A stretch of 64,000 nucleotides of DNA from Fasciolopsis buskii. Lineage: Eukaryota; Platyhelminthes; Trematoda; Plagiorchiida; Fasciolidae. The notes under the pieces were generated by a model. That model did not search any database, had not been told where the DNA came from, and saw only the letters and a program-made list of their open reading frames with translations. Shown here piece by piece: positions 21,381 through 34,300 of the stretch. The DNA lies in the NCBI GenBank assembly GCA_008360955.1, contig LUCM01005771.1, forward strand, positions 5,746 through 69,745. The letters are read 5' to 3'. Numbering within the stretch: position 1 is the first letter of the stretch; every line of letters begins with the position of its first letter. A program made the translations under genes and the position numbers.

Positions 21381-21669
21381 CTGCTACTCGTTAGTCTAAA
21401 TTAAGCTTTTCGGGTGCTTCGATGGACATTCGAAGCTCATGGTATGTTTAAGCTTCGGTAGGCTGTCTGATCCGATTTTACCTTCACTTTCTGAAATAGA
21501 GTACAAGAGGGACACATCTTTCATAGGCTCCAGCAGCACCCCGCTTACCCGTCAACAAGCTGCCACAGCTCCGCTAGGTGCTCATCGAGGCTGCGTTTGA
21601 AATCGCTCTCGTTATCCTGTTCCATCACATATGCAGAGAACGAGTGAGCTCGCTCTCCTGGACAGACGA

Positions 21670-23370
21670 TGCACTAAGGGGAGACCCGTTGAGTTTTGCT
21701 TAGGTAGGTGAGACGGCGGTCGCGCGTCCGGTCACAGCTGCAGAGTGGGAACTCAGCATGAATTTCTGACCTCATGTCATCATGAAGAATATTGCACAGA
21801 GAGATCAAATCGCCGCGATGTCTCCGATAGAGCATCGGGAACAGATGGACGACTCGAAGTCGAACGTGATGGTCGGTCCGACGAATTCTCTCGACAAACC
21901 CTGTGGCATAGCGCTGGATCCTTTCGATATTGTCCATCTATGTTAACGTGCAAGGGAACACAACACAACCACCATACTCCACCCGTGTACGGACATGGAT
22001 CTTACAGAGGATCCTGAAAACACTGGTTGACAGACGACTGAAAATCCACCTGATAGCCCTAGGCATGCTCCTTGCGGAGTCACGCGCCTTGTCTGTTTCC
22101 TAGTTAGTCTTCAGCCGTGTGGTGATGACAACGCCTCACGCTCAGTTGTTGCGAACCGCATAGGGTCGTCTGCGTAAACGAGGAAAGGGGACTTGAATAG
22201 GGACGGTAGGTCTTTGGTGTAAACCAAGAAGAGCAGAAGACCCAACACTGATCCTTGTAAGACTCCATTGGAGACGAATTGCGAATGGGGCTTCAGCTGC
22301 GAGACTCTCACAAAAAAGTCCCTCCAATAAGGAAATCCTCGACCCATTGAAGCATTATCCCAAGGGCCCGGAGTTTTTCAAACACCCGACCGTTAGGAAC
22401 TCTGTCGAAGGGTTTGCTGAAATCAACAAGCACGACATCCGTGGGCGCCCATTGGTCTTGGCAGGACCCCAGCGTTCGCTAGCCAAAAGTGGGTTGGTGG
22501 TGCAAGACCTCTGTGTACGCGATTCATGTTGTTCAGGACACAGAAGCTAAGTTCGAAGCGGATGGTTTTGTAGATGCGCACCTCTGACCCTTTCTATCAC
22601 TTTACACGTGACGCAAGCGGGCGATGGTTAACAGTCGCCACAGCAACCTCCCCTGAACAATGGACATACTACGGCTGACCGTTTCCTTGTGTGAAAAGTG
22701 CGGCGAGTGCCAGGATGATGAATTCAGCCATCTTCAGAACAGCAGGGTGGATGCCGTCAAGCAGTGGAGGCTGAGACGTTTTCAATGACGCGAGAACCTC
22801 AGTCATATGTCCTCGGTGGATAGCGTCGGGGTAGAATACACCAACCGCTGGATGAGCAGCGGACAGAGAAACGCTGAGAAGTAAACACTTGGGTCTTTTC
22901 AGCATGCGTCTTAGCTGGTCTTTCCATTTTTTTGGAACGCGGCAGCTGAAAGCTGTACCTGCTTCCTGGTTGCCTTTTCATAGTTATTTCGTCACTTCGA
23001 TGTGTATAATTTCTAACGTTAAGATCCTCAAGTAAGTGTAAGCTTCAAGACGTCACGAGCCATCGAGGTCCGATATGTTTTCCTAAGCCCTGCTTAAAGA
23101 TGGTAGAATGATACTTGTCGGTTGACTCCAACGTTTGTTGTCAAAAGGTCTGATACTGTGATCAGATCGGTGAGGGGAGTAATCTACTGTTGTCTCCATC
23201 TTTAATAATGGCATGCGAAGTACCTGGCCTAATCCTGAGAGTATTAACAAACTCGAAAGGAGCAAGCTGGCACTCTTGTCAGTCGTGGATGCGTCAGTCA
23301 AATCCTCTCCAATGGTTGCGAAAACACCAAAGATCATTGTTTTAGGCACATGTGCACCGCCTTCGAATCC
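21670..23370 (-). mobile_element. Decayed CR1-like non-LTR retrotransposon
   Basis: Minus-strand order: an endonuclease remnant (23349-23083) with PKTMIFG and a TDASTTDKS block, where the GDFN motif has become GVFA; a linker (22981-22800); RT start (22905-22669) with SLKTSQPP then DGIHPAVLK; motif A as VDFSKPFDRVP (about 22435-22400); motif B and C (22347-22111) with GVLQGSVLGLLLFLVYTKDL and YADD; then the thumb (about 21990-21945, RVEYGG) and the C-terminal IERIQRYATGF block (21937-21674). These are hallmarks of the CR1/Jockey-type RT (LQGSVLGPLLF, LERVQRRATK). Frames are broken many times. It is a third non-LTR lineage in this window, distinct from the RTE pair. Confidence 0.7.
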
Positions 23371-26300
23371 ATCGATGTCTTCATTGTGGTGCTGTTATAT
23401 GACGGATGTTGTACTTCACATACACATGTCGATCCTCAGAGAGTTCTACCATCATACATCAAGTCGGGTTAGGGTCCTTAGCATGGATTCACTACCCTTT
23501 GCCGCCTACAGTAGAACGGCAAAATTGTCTTATTTCTACATTTCTTTTCACTTTTGCCGTAAATGATATTGTGCAGAACGGTTGTCTGTTCCTTTAGACG
23601 ACCAAGCTGAACTCAAATATCAGCTTTTGAATAAGAATGTCTTTGATATCGTCTTGATTAACAGCAACACAGGACGTTGAACACGTGTTGGATCAAATGG
23701 AGATTGAGATATCCTCAAACGTCATATTTTTTGCTCTTTTGAAAATTCAGACCGGTTTCTCACGGCTAGGAAAAGCCTATAATTGTGAAGTGGAGTTAGC
23801 TAGAAATAGCTTAAGTTTTGAGGTCATGGCACGAATTGGGAACTTGCAACACCGAAATTCAATAATAACTATCGGGAACCATTTGGCTGTTGTAGGGCAA
23901 GAGGTATTAGTGCATTGTCAATCACTGAATGCATACAACCAGATGTTATTGGAATTCCACTGATTAACGAAAGGGCGCCATGTACATATTTTGAACCGTT
24001 TGTATATATCATGTGCTGAGTAAATATTTCCGATAATTATCAAACAGAAGTACCGTACAGTGTGAATTGGAAGCTAATTTTCTTTTCGATTTTCATGATC
24101 AATGTATTTGATTTACAGCACCTGCTACTAGGATAACTGATACTTCCGTGATTCGACTAATCCGTTGGACGATCGGATTGGGATTGAATTAACTTGACAG
24201 TGCAGTTTTCTCGACCACATATCCGTGTAACACCAGCTTTTACAACGCGATGATTCCAACACTTACACTCCGTCATTTTTGATGGGAACTACACCATTAA
24301 GCTTCCTTAGCAGATGACATGCTGTTTGTTGAAACCACCCATGGATGCGAAGACCGTTAGAGTTTGGGACAACATGGTATTTTTGCATGAAAGCGAAGAT
24401 TTGGTTAACCTTAGGAACATCGGAATATCCACAGGCAGTCGCTAAATGTGTTTGAAAGTTCTCATTTGACCAACAACCAATTTTATGGTCTGGTAAAGAA
24501 TGTCTAAATTTTATCACAAGCAGTATAGAATGATGCAGAAATGGGTAATTATTGCACAACTAGATGTCTTAAGTAACTCTTTCAATCGTCGCTGAAAAAT
24601 ATGCCCGAATTTTCGCATCATTTATTCATCTACGTTGCCAACAATGCCAATAAGTTCGTTCGTATTTTCTCACGTATGACATTCTTAAAACATTTGTGAT
24701 TTGTGAAACTTGAAATCCAACATTGTTGATTACAGTGTTTTAGTGTCACAATGGCTGTTTTCAGTTGACAGCGTTTTCTCTAGTCTAGAATTGGTCCGAT
24801 TCTGTCAATTATTTTTTGATTTGCCTGACATGGTTGAAGGGACAGCATTCCGGCTAGCCTTTGCCGCCCCATTAACCGCGTGGGCGGCAATAGCTGGTGG
24901 GTTCCGTGGAAATTTTCTACCCATTTCTGTATATGCGATTAACCACTCTTTTCTCCGGTGGACTCAGTTTTAATCAATTGTTTGTCGGTGATCGATAATC
25001 ATTCGCTGTAAACCAGCGTTCTCGTGTACCATTGCAGAGATAAGCTCATCCGACAGCTGTTTTCAGCCAGTAAATTTCTTCGCTATTCACAATTGTCCAT
25101 GATTTGTGTTAGAGGCGCATTGTCAGCCTTGAATGGTCAGGATCAAGCATATCTTAGTCAGACAGAATAAATCCTATTTTTAAGAGTCCGGAAAAAAGTA
25201 TCTGACAATTTGTCTAATCGCGCTTCACCCAGTGTAGAAACTGCTCAGTTGATTTCTCATCGCGGCTGTCCGCGAATATTGTTCCAATCATTTTGACAAA
25301 TGACGCATAAAGGCATCTTGGGAATGTGTTTCTTCCAAACTTTAGACGGCGTCGCATGAATCGAGATGGGAGACTTCATTCCATTCACAAGGTTGGGAGT
25401 ACGCAAGCCAGTAATTTGCGTTTTGCAAGGGAAGAAGTCGTAAATTGTGTTTTGTTTCAGTTTCCCTCGAAAAGGGAATTTGGTCGTATCACTTATTTCA
25501 TCATTCCACACGATGGGATAGTCGCATGATTACGTACCGTTTTATGTTTCGTCGACTGTTCCATCTACTCCAATGCCTGGGGGTACCTTTGCCTTTACTG
25601 TCGATGTTTTTTGTCGTTGAAATCATGACTGCGTCATAATCTAGATATTCCCGCTCGCACTTAATAAAATGTTCTTCGGAATTTCACATAATTATGTTGG
25701 ATCATTAACTGTACTGGCAGGTTGGGAAACCCATTACCTTTTCTTGTTTTTTCCGACTATACCTATTACCAAATCAAGCAATGCACTTCGGAAAATGCAT
25801 TTGAAAAACCAAATTGTTCTCTGAGCTAGAGTTTCGACAATTGGTCGAAAATTGAGAGATTAAATCAATACATTTACAATGTTGGAAGTAGTAGACGCTT
25901 GATGAGGAACTGCGTCATCTGCAGTGAGTAAAATTTCTCATTCCACACTATTCATTTGGTTGTTTAAATCGTTTCACCAATCATACCCCAGTGCAAAACT
26001 CATCTGGTCAGTCTGAAAACTGTATTATTAGCAAAATATACATTTCTTATCGGAATTCTCCGAAACGGCGTTTATTGGTATACTTTCCAGCCACAATTAG
26101 GGTCAGTTTTGCATCGTAGGAATTTTGAAATTTTCCTTCCATGTGCTCAAGGATGACATGCAACCGCGCACAGTACAAAAATACAACTCCATTTTGTCGG
26201 CGTTGAAATTATTGCGACCCAAACACTGCTGTTTGTGGTTTTGCTATTGATTTAAAAAGCTATCATTGTTACGTGGTCGATTGGGCTAAAGGCCTTTACT

Positions 26301-29300
26301 TCCTTCATTGAAATTCGATAATTGACGAAAAATTGAAACATTTGATAAATTGCGTCTCTGAGAGCGTCGCTTTCAGGAAAATTAGCTCCATGTGTTTGGT
26401 ATCGAGTTTGCGACATCTGGAAGAATGGAATGCCTAGTACCATATCGCGCTATGCCAGCAAAGTGTTTCGCTTGGAAACACCATCAGCCAGAAGAATTTC
26501 ACGGAAAACCGTAACGGCCAAGGTACATATTTCATCCCATAAGACTTGCAAATATTTTTCTCCCCTTTTCCTGGTGTAGGTCGCTTCTAATTATGTGACG
26601 TCTCAGGCTTAATCGGTCCACCAAATATTGTACACTACTGTTGGTTATGGTTAAGGTTTGGCGACGAGTTTTGGGCTTGATGAAACCCTGTTAGGCTTCT
26701 GGAGGTGTGCCCGATGAACCCATCGTGAGGTGACCTACCTACCATCCCTTTTCACAGTAGAAGTTTACCTCAGCCATCCTATTTTCTGGACGTTGATAAC
26801 ATGGGGTATGGGGCATAGACTTCGGAATTTCGTGTTTGGGTATAACGAAGCTTTTGTGCCAGATGTCTTTGGAAGGAGCAAACTTTTATGGTGACGACTT
26901 TTCGGCTTGTCGCTAACAGTAGGTTGAGGTTGGCCTGAATTTCGATCATCTCGAACAAGTAAACGCCAGAGATGCATACAGATTCAAGTTAACAGTGCAA
27001 CAGTCCAGCCCACAGTCCACGTATAAACAGCTAGGTCCAATGCACACATGGGCATCGGGGCACTTAGTCAGTGCTTGACCGGTCAATAACGTATTCGAAC
27101 AGTACTCGTGTTCTACTAAATGACTGCTAGAAAATTTGTATAGTCTGTATCCTTCAGACTTTCTATTCCAATTTTCGCTGCCCATCTATGGGATCCATCC
27201 CGTTTGATGAAACCTTTCAGTATTCCAATTTAATATCAGCATTAGCCATCTCAATCGATGATTTGCTCATAGCAATCGAACACCGGAAACTGTGACGTCA
27301 TGACCTGTTTCATTTCAGCTGTAAGCTACTATCTTTTATTTCAGTAACTAAATGAATAAAGCGAAATACCTTTGCCAGTACTGTTATTAATCGACGCGTA
27401 AACGTGGTGGAGGGGGGCATGTCTCATATTTGCGAAGACCCAACACATTCGAGAGTGAGGACCACCATGAACCTAAGACTTAGAGTGAAGTAGAACCAAA
27501 TATGGTCCCGGTGCGTCGGGTGTGCTAATGTATTGGACGAAAGCGAATCGCCGGCAATCGAAGTGTGACTTCCGCTGTATGGTATTTCTGGTAATTTGGA
27601 AATTAAATTTCGTTTCTGACAAAGATGATGTTCATTTCAGTCTACATTTTTTTCCAATAACCTCGAGAAATTCGACTAATCCGGTGTCATTTAATTGAAT
27701 CTAAATCTCACGGAATGAGGTGGGTAGATCTTTGTGAGTGTGACGGACACAAGCTACGGCTTCAACAAGACTGCATACAGATTTTCTTTCATAGGACCGC
27801 ACTTAAACATCGGTTGTCATGTCAGATGGATGTTGTGATAGCTTGGACTTATTTCTTCCCAATGGAGATTCCGGAGGAGTCGAGTGCGTTTGACAATCCT
27901 GAAGAAATCAATTCGATTGATATGAAGATCAAGTCATGCGAAATAGCTCATGAAGTCTTATCGACGAATAACTACTGCTAATTCCACCGATCTAAATGTA
28001 ACTCACTCTTACGAATATGAGCATTAGCTTCCTTTTTACTCCAGTTTCTGGTATTTACCCGCACGTTATCTATGGGCGAATTCAAAGTGAAAAGAGTTAC
28101 TATAATCACCTTGCGCCGGACAAAATTTACACACCAAAATGTAGAGGCTGTCATATGAATGACGTCCAGCTATCGTGAGAAGTTCATGTCACTGCTTTAA
28201 CACTGTATGGTACCACAAAAACGTGTCGTAATAAGCGCAACCTCCACGCCCCCGCAAAGGATCGTTCTGTAATTTGCTAATCTTATCTAAACGTTTTTTT
28301 TGTTATTTTGGAAAACTGGACGATGTAATGGAGACAATGGAAATACTGTCCATTTCCCAAACGAACACGTTGTTCGATCAAACCAAACAGGCTAATAAGC
28401 AACGGAAAACCACGCTCATGTGAGTAAGTTACATGTAGGCTAGCAGTTGATCAAGAGAAATCGAAAATCAAACGTCTGTTGATAAGGTCTCGTGGGCCAT
28501 TTCGTATGACCTAATCTGCACATCACTTGAATTTATCTCTTTGATCGTCAAGCACACTCAATCTCTTCGGTATCTCCGATTAAAAAAATAAGTATAGACC
28601 GTTATGATGCCCAATAGCGTCGGTTACCTGCCATACCTGACAACTTATTTTACTCCCACATGTGACTAAACCTCGGTTTGCGATCTTGGTAGGATTTTAG
28701 TTATTGTCCGTCGCACTCACAATGGTCTTTTCAACTCATTCATGGAGATTCTGGTTAGTCGAATTACCCGGAGCCATTCAAACCAACATCTATACTGAGG
28801 TGAACACCCCGTTTGGCAGCTACGGATGGTTCCGAAACTGCAGTACAGCCCTGTTAAACTGCAGCACCAGGCCTTGAAACTGACATTTGCCTCGTCAACC
28901 ACAGAAAATGTTTCAGTTTCAGTTGTTGAACACATCCATTTCACCATGTGTCTCGGAAGTCTCATGCCTAGTTTGAACGTGACCGAGGTTACAGACAACA
29001 AATTTCAATTGTATAAGTAGGTTGACAACTGAGTTGCCCAATCCTCGTGAATCTTTTATTTCGGAGCTGGGTTGTGATCCGGTGGAGAAATTATGAATAA
29101 TTCCACATCATGTATATATATATATATATCCGACAGTATAAACGCATTTTTCCATCACGTTATCTTCGGTTTTGGTGTTTCATCAGCGGGTTCGGAGCGT
29201 CTCAATGAAACCATAATCCTCCGTTTGTAGGCCGTGCTGTCACAACAGTAACTTTTGTAGTTCACTGCTACACTGCAACGAGTCAATAGCAGCGGGCGTT

Positions 29301-29974
29301 GTACTAATAATATAATTGTCGGTGTCCATCACATTCTGCATAGACTTGCTTCATATTTACCGACTACAACGGTCGTGATGTCTGAAGTCCTTCTGTATAC
29401 TTTTCTAAGCTCAATCCCATCAATGTGAGATCGCCACAAATCTGATTTCTTGGTGACAACCGAAACTCATTTGCTTTAGTTTAACTAAAAATTCTTACTT
29501 TTAACAAAATGATGTGCAATAAATGAAATAATTTGGACTCAGTTGTATGAGAAGTTCTTCGTAATATTGTTGAAATCCAAATATGATTAGTTTTTTTAGG
29601 AAAGCCAACCTTACTCGCTTAGTTGGCCTGTGATCTTTGGACGTAAAGCAAGGTGACCAGAACTGAAGTCGACCGATCTCTGTAACGAACTCTAAATCTT
29701 GTTGCAAAGCTCTGAATCTTGACGTCACGAATTGTGGTCTCCCGTAAAACCATTACCCTATTGTTGTTAAGTAGATAAGAAGAGTAGCATAAAGCTCACT
29801 TTCTTTAGGCCATTTTACCAGTATGATTTCGTCGTTATTTGGCGCTCGAAGGCAAAGAGAGACGTCAATTTATGGGAAATACTTAGGATTTCAACATTTA
29901 CTGTTTGTCGGAATAATGCAGATGACTATGGAAATGAACCAGATAAAAGTTTACATTTAGACTTTCTTCTTGAA
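23371..29974. other. Intergenic stretch, 6.6 kb
   Basis: No gene is recognised. Frames of up to 117 codons lack domains or neighbouring splice signals. A locally G/C-richer patch at 26640-27190 (two overlapping minus-strand frames with Cys-rich ends) may be an unrecognised dispersed repeat. A short (TA)n run lies at 29113-29129, next to sequence discussed in the findings. Confidence 0.4.
29113..29129. repeat. Short (TA)n run
   Basis: About eight TA units bordering a segment with GATGAAACACC on the minus strand. Confidence 0.8.
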
Positions 29975-31395
29975 ATGACTACAGCTTGTGTACCTTCATG
30001 ACCCAACGAGCTACGCAGGATGGCTTTTCTGAAGCCGAGGATCCAATCATGCCTGGAAGGCCACTGGGTAGAGGCTTGACAAAGTAGTCTAGTCCTGCCG
30101 CTCAGAGTTGATTTGAGCTGATAACTCAGTGAGAAAAATAAATGGAAGGATAACTGATCCAAGTCGATGGGCTTCCATTCAGCCAGTCCGCGCTGCCATG
30201 CGGTCAGGCTCTTGCTAGAACCAAAGGTTTTGGCTGAAAACCCTAGTCATTCTTCCAGTTACCGGCTGGGGTTTTTAGCAGTACCCGTCCACCATCTCCA
30301 CTGAGTTACACGTCCACAAACAATCCAATACTCCATCGATCATCGCGCAAGCCAAGCGGGATTGTATCCCCTATTGTACCGAGCGAGGTGGGTAGTGATA
30401 AGTGTGCTACTCCTCAAAGTTCCATCTCTTAATCAACCTGTATATCCTGTTCAGAATTACCCATCTTTTCCTTCCCTGCTCTTCATAATGGCCCTACTGA
30501 TAAAATACTTGGTACTTGCAACAGTTAATTGTCGAATAGTGTCACAGCTCACTTTTCCTCAAACCTCGGTGCCTTCGACACGCATACTCACACAGGCCAG
30601 TCAACAAGCGTGTTTAGCGCCCAAAATGTCTGATGTCTTCTGCATTAGTAGAACGAATTCAGGATTCCAGTAGAGCGGGTCAACTAGCTGCGCCCAATTT
30701 CTCATGCAGATATTGCTTGCACACCTGAAGAGACGAAGTAGCTCAAGCTGTGGATCAACTTGGTATAGGAATGGTTCTGAGTGAATGGAACTGCCGTTTC
30801 AGGGTATATCCCAGTTAACAGTCATTCATTCGCCGTAAGACTCCGCGTGCCATTTAGCGTTCAAAAGATAGTTGTGTTAAGTGGGGCTTATTTGCCATTC
30901 CGATATGTATTCTCCAACAACGATAGCACTGATACACAGAGGGAGGATGTTTATGGCACACTGGGCACTGTCCTTCGTATAGGCAAAGGTTGTGATATTG
31001 TAATGGTAGCAGGTGATTTTAATTCACAAAGCGGAAGCTCATTTAGGTGGGCGGTGCGCCTTACCCGTTCATAGTACGGATAACTGAAATAGACTGCTGG
31101 CAATCGTTTATTTCCGCTTAGTATGAATTCCCGACACGGTTTGCGTTACACGACGACATAGCTTGCTAACTCGACAGGTAGTCTGAGTCCGATCGAGCAC
31201 ATCGTAAGCTCCCCATAGCGCGTTTCTGTCCCGAACTGTATATCGCACTGGTCTATATACGTCGAATCGGACCATGTGCTGTATTCGAGCAATTTTGCTG
31301 CACCTGAATGGCCGCAGACGCAAGTCCGTTTAGCCGCAGAATGTCTCTCTGATTCGGCGGACTGGAAATCTACGGAGGATACCAGTTGGATCACC
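29975..31395 (+). mobile_element. Old 5' half of an RTE-family copy (leader plus endonuclease)
   Basis: Aligns in order with copy 2 from about 8090 to 9560, but heavily substituted. Shared blocks include CCAATCATGC near 30045, GGGTAGAGGC near 30067, CATGCGGTCAGGCTCTTG near 30197, and the endonuclease motifs at 30781-31074, where VAGDFNSQSG replaces VEGDFNARVG. The endonuclease is broken into several frames. It stops near the end of the endonuclease, so the RT half is missing; since target-primed insertions lose 5' ends, loss of the 3' part implies a later deletion. Confidence 0.65.
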
Positions 31396-34300
31396 GGTGA
31401 TTGATTTTCGAAGGACAAGTGGCAAGCTGCCCACTGTGATTTCAACCAAACATTGTTGGAAAACTGTATTCCAGAGGAATATCACCTGTACTCGTTAGTG
31501 TGATACTGACTAGAGCGTGTGGTAGCCTACAAAGCGTGATTGCATTCAGTAAGAACTGGCATCATTCCACTTTGTTATTTCACCAACTCCCTGACAGAAA
31601 GCAGAAAATGGGCAGAGAGATGCGTTTGTTACATTGTTAGACCGTTCGATATTTAGGCCTTAAACAGAATAAATCCGTTCTTGTCTACTTGGCAATTTGA
31701 CTGTGACACGTCGGAGATGGTTAGTATGAATGGTTAGTTTTCCTTTATTTACCAACAAAAGATGTCTAGGCACACGTATTCAAATTGCTATGATTCATTT
31801 GTGTCGACTAGTTCCTCTGTTTTAAGGATTGTTCGACCTTGTATGCCCATCTGATTCGAATACTGAATTGTTGCTTGATTATCGGCAACCTTAGCCTGTT
31901 CCTCGACACCGGAAACTCATAGGCTGCCACTGTTGACGAGGAAACGGAAGTCATTTTGAAGACGACACTTCTTTTCCGTACGCAGAAATTCGTTCAATCG
32001 GATATCCTAACTTTGGCTCAAATCCAGTTGAGTTGACGACGTCATTCTTATGAAGCCAAGGTGAATTGGATTCAATTGCGTCTACGCGCTGATGATGTCA
32101 CTTTTACTGCTGAGGAAACGTCTACGATTTACAAGCTAGTCTCAGTGATTGCGGATTTAAGACAGTTTGGAATGTATTTTGGATTTACGGTGATATATAA
32201 ATGAAGCCTAACAGGAGAACTGAAAAGACCAACGATTCCATGGATCTATTCACATTGCGTATGCTGTCTGCAAACTCTTCACGTGGCGTGAGGAACTTAC
32301 GCAGTTCATGGCCGTATTGTCATAATGCTTTCAAATATCAGCTGCCAGATATGATTAATGTCATTTTGTTCCGTTCTAATTCGGTGATAACATGGTACGT
32401 TTCGTGGATTTGGGCATATATATGTGCGCATGAAATTGTTCATTTGCTACCTAATATCTACTTTTAGTGAACTGGAAAGGCGGCTTTTGAAAATGACATG
32501 TCTGCTTTTCATTATTATGCTTTTTTGTAGACTTATTGACTTATGAAATGCTAATACTCAAATTAAAATTTTCCACAAATCCGTGATTCCACGTATTCAG
32601 ATTCTGGTCATTTTTTCGATAAGCTGTTTCGCGCTTCGTTCAAGCTTAGACTAAAATACCATTAGAAAAAACCCAATAGCAGTTCTTCACGGACAGTATG
32701 TAATAAGAACTGCATAAGTGTTTTTTTTTCAAACTTGTTCTGGATGCGTAATCCGATTTCTGGTAGTGAGTTTTCTTGGGGTTGTTCGCGGTTAGTTTTC
32801 GAGTCAGTAGGTGTTTGTCAAATCGAAAGTATTGGAAGGAAAACCATAGGCTGTCCAATTCATTTGATAACTAACCGTTAATGCAAAATGGACGCGATCT
32901 TACTTTCATTGTAAATCAGAACCCATAACTTCGTGATTCTCGTAAGTTTTAGTATTGATAGGCTTTAATGGCATGCTGATGCGACCAAATTTTACAAATG
33001 GTAATTGAATTAATCTTGTTCATCGAGCTTTTCCTCTGTTTTTCTCCTGCTCAGATGTCGGCAAACGTCTTGCTAGTGATAAGCAGCCGGAATGAGTTCC
33101 CAGGTCTTGTGCTTTAAGACAGAATTTTAGTGAATTGTAACTAGCTCAAAGGTGATCGCATGTGACCAGTTTATTTCAGCGTCTGTCTAGTGTCACTCTT
33201 TTGTCTGATATCATTACTGGTTAATTTGTTTATCCCATACAATATGGTCAGTTAGAAGCACTATGAATGATCAAATAAGGCTGTATTTCCTCTTCTTTTG
33301 AATCGCATGTTAGACTAATCCCGACGGCAAGCATAAGAAAAAGTAAGTTTTTCGTTAATGCATTCTTCAGACAACAATCGGAGTTCGAGTTCGTAGACCG
33401 TGACCGAGATAGGCCAGTTGTAAGAGAGAATCCTCCTGGTGGGAGAAACTGAACCGATTCGGTCCGCGCCGGCCTTTGGCCATGAGTGATCCTGGTGAAT
33501 TTTCCATCTTATAGCACTCAACTCTTCTTGGCACTGCGGATTACTGCGACTACTGTTATAATAAATAAAATAGAGTGAAAAATTTCGCGCCCTTGTGAAA
33601 AAGCGAAAGTAACAAGCGCAAGTCCCTCAATTTTCATCCCTATTTGCAGCAACCAATCGTGATCACTAGTACATTGTCAATTTTTGGCTGAGTAGAGAGG
33701 ACTGCGTATGGCTTCTTTCGGTGTACAAATAGCCCAGCTATTTGAAGGCATGGAAATTCCGTCAAAAGCTGGTATTGTTCAGATTTTAATTGATCTTTAT
33801 ACCTGCCGTGGTGTTTGGTAGAAGAATGAGAAAACTGACTGAAGTTTGACTGAATATCCTAACGAGTGTGAAACAGTTAAATTTCAAAACAATGCCTATT
33901 CCAGATGCCTCATTTTATGTGAATAACTGCCAAGTTGTTGATTCTAGGTAATTAACTCTGAAAAGTTGCCTCAGTTAGTTAATTAAAATGGAAAAGGCAA
34001 TCGAAAAAATCATGCGGCGTCCTCAGGTGGTCACGGCACAATCGAAAGTGAATATTCAACACTCCTAAATGTTCTATTTTCATGTGCGGCATCAGTCAGT
34101 AGCGCGTGATTGACAGGGCACAAGAATGTCTTGGAAATTCCCAAGATTGCTGGTCCATTTTGACTTAACGTGATGTGTTTGTGTAACGCTTCCATTCTCC
34201 TTTCTCATGCATGTGTAGAACAGTACTCTTGGCCCCATGTAATGTGCTTGTGTGTTGATGCGTCGTCCTAATCAAAGAAGGTACCAAAAGCCGAACCAGT

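Noticed and set aside
22050..22090. Minus-strand CTGAAGA, small CTA/TAG hairpin and GAAAC
   Set aside because: No G-U closing helix III and no helix I pairing; it lies in the CR1-like coding remnant.
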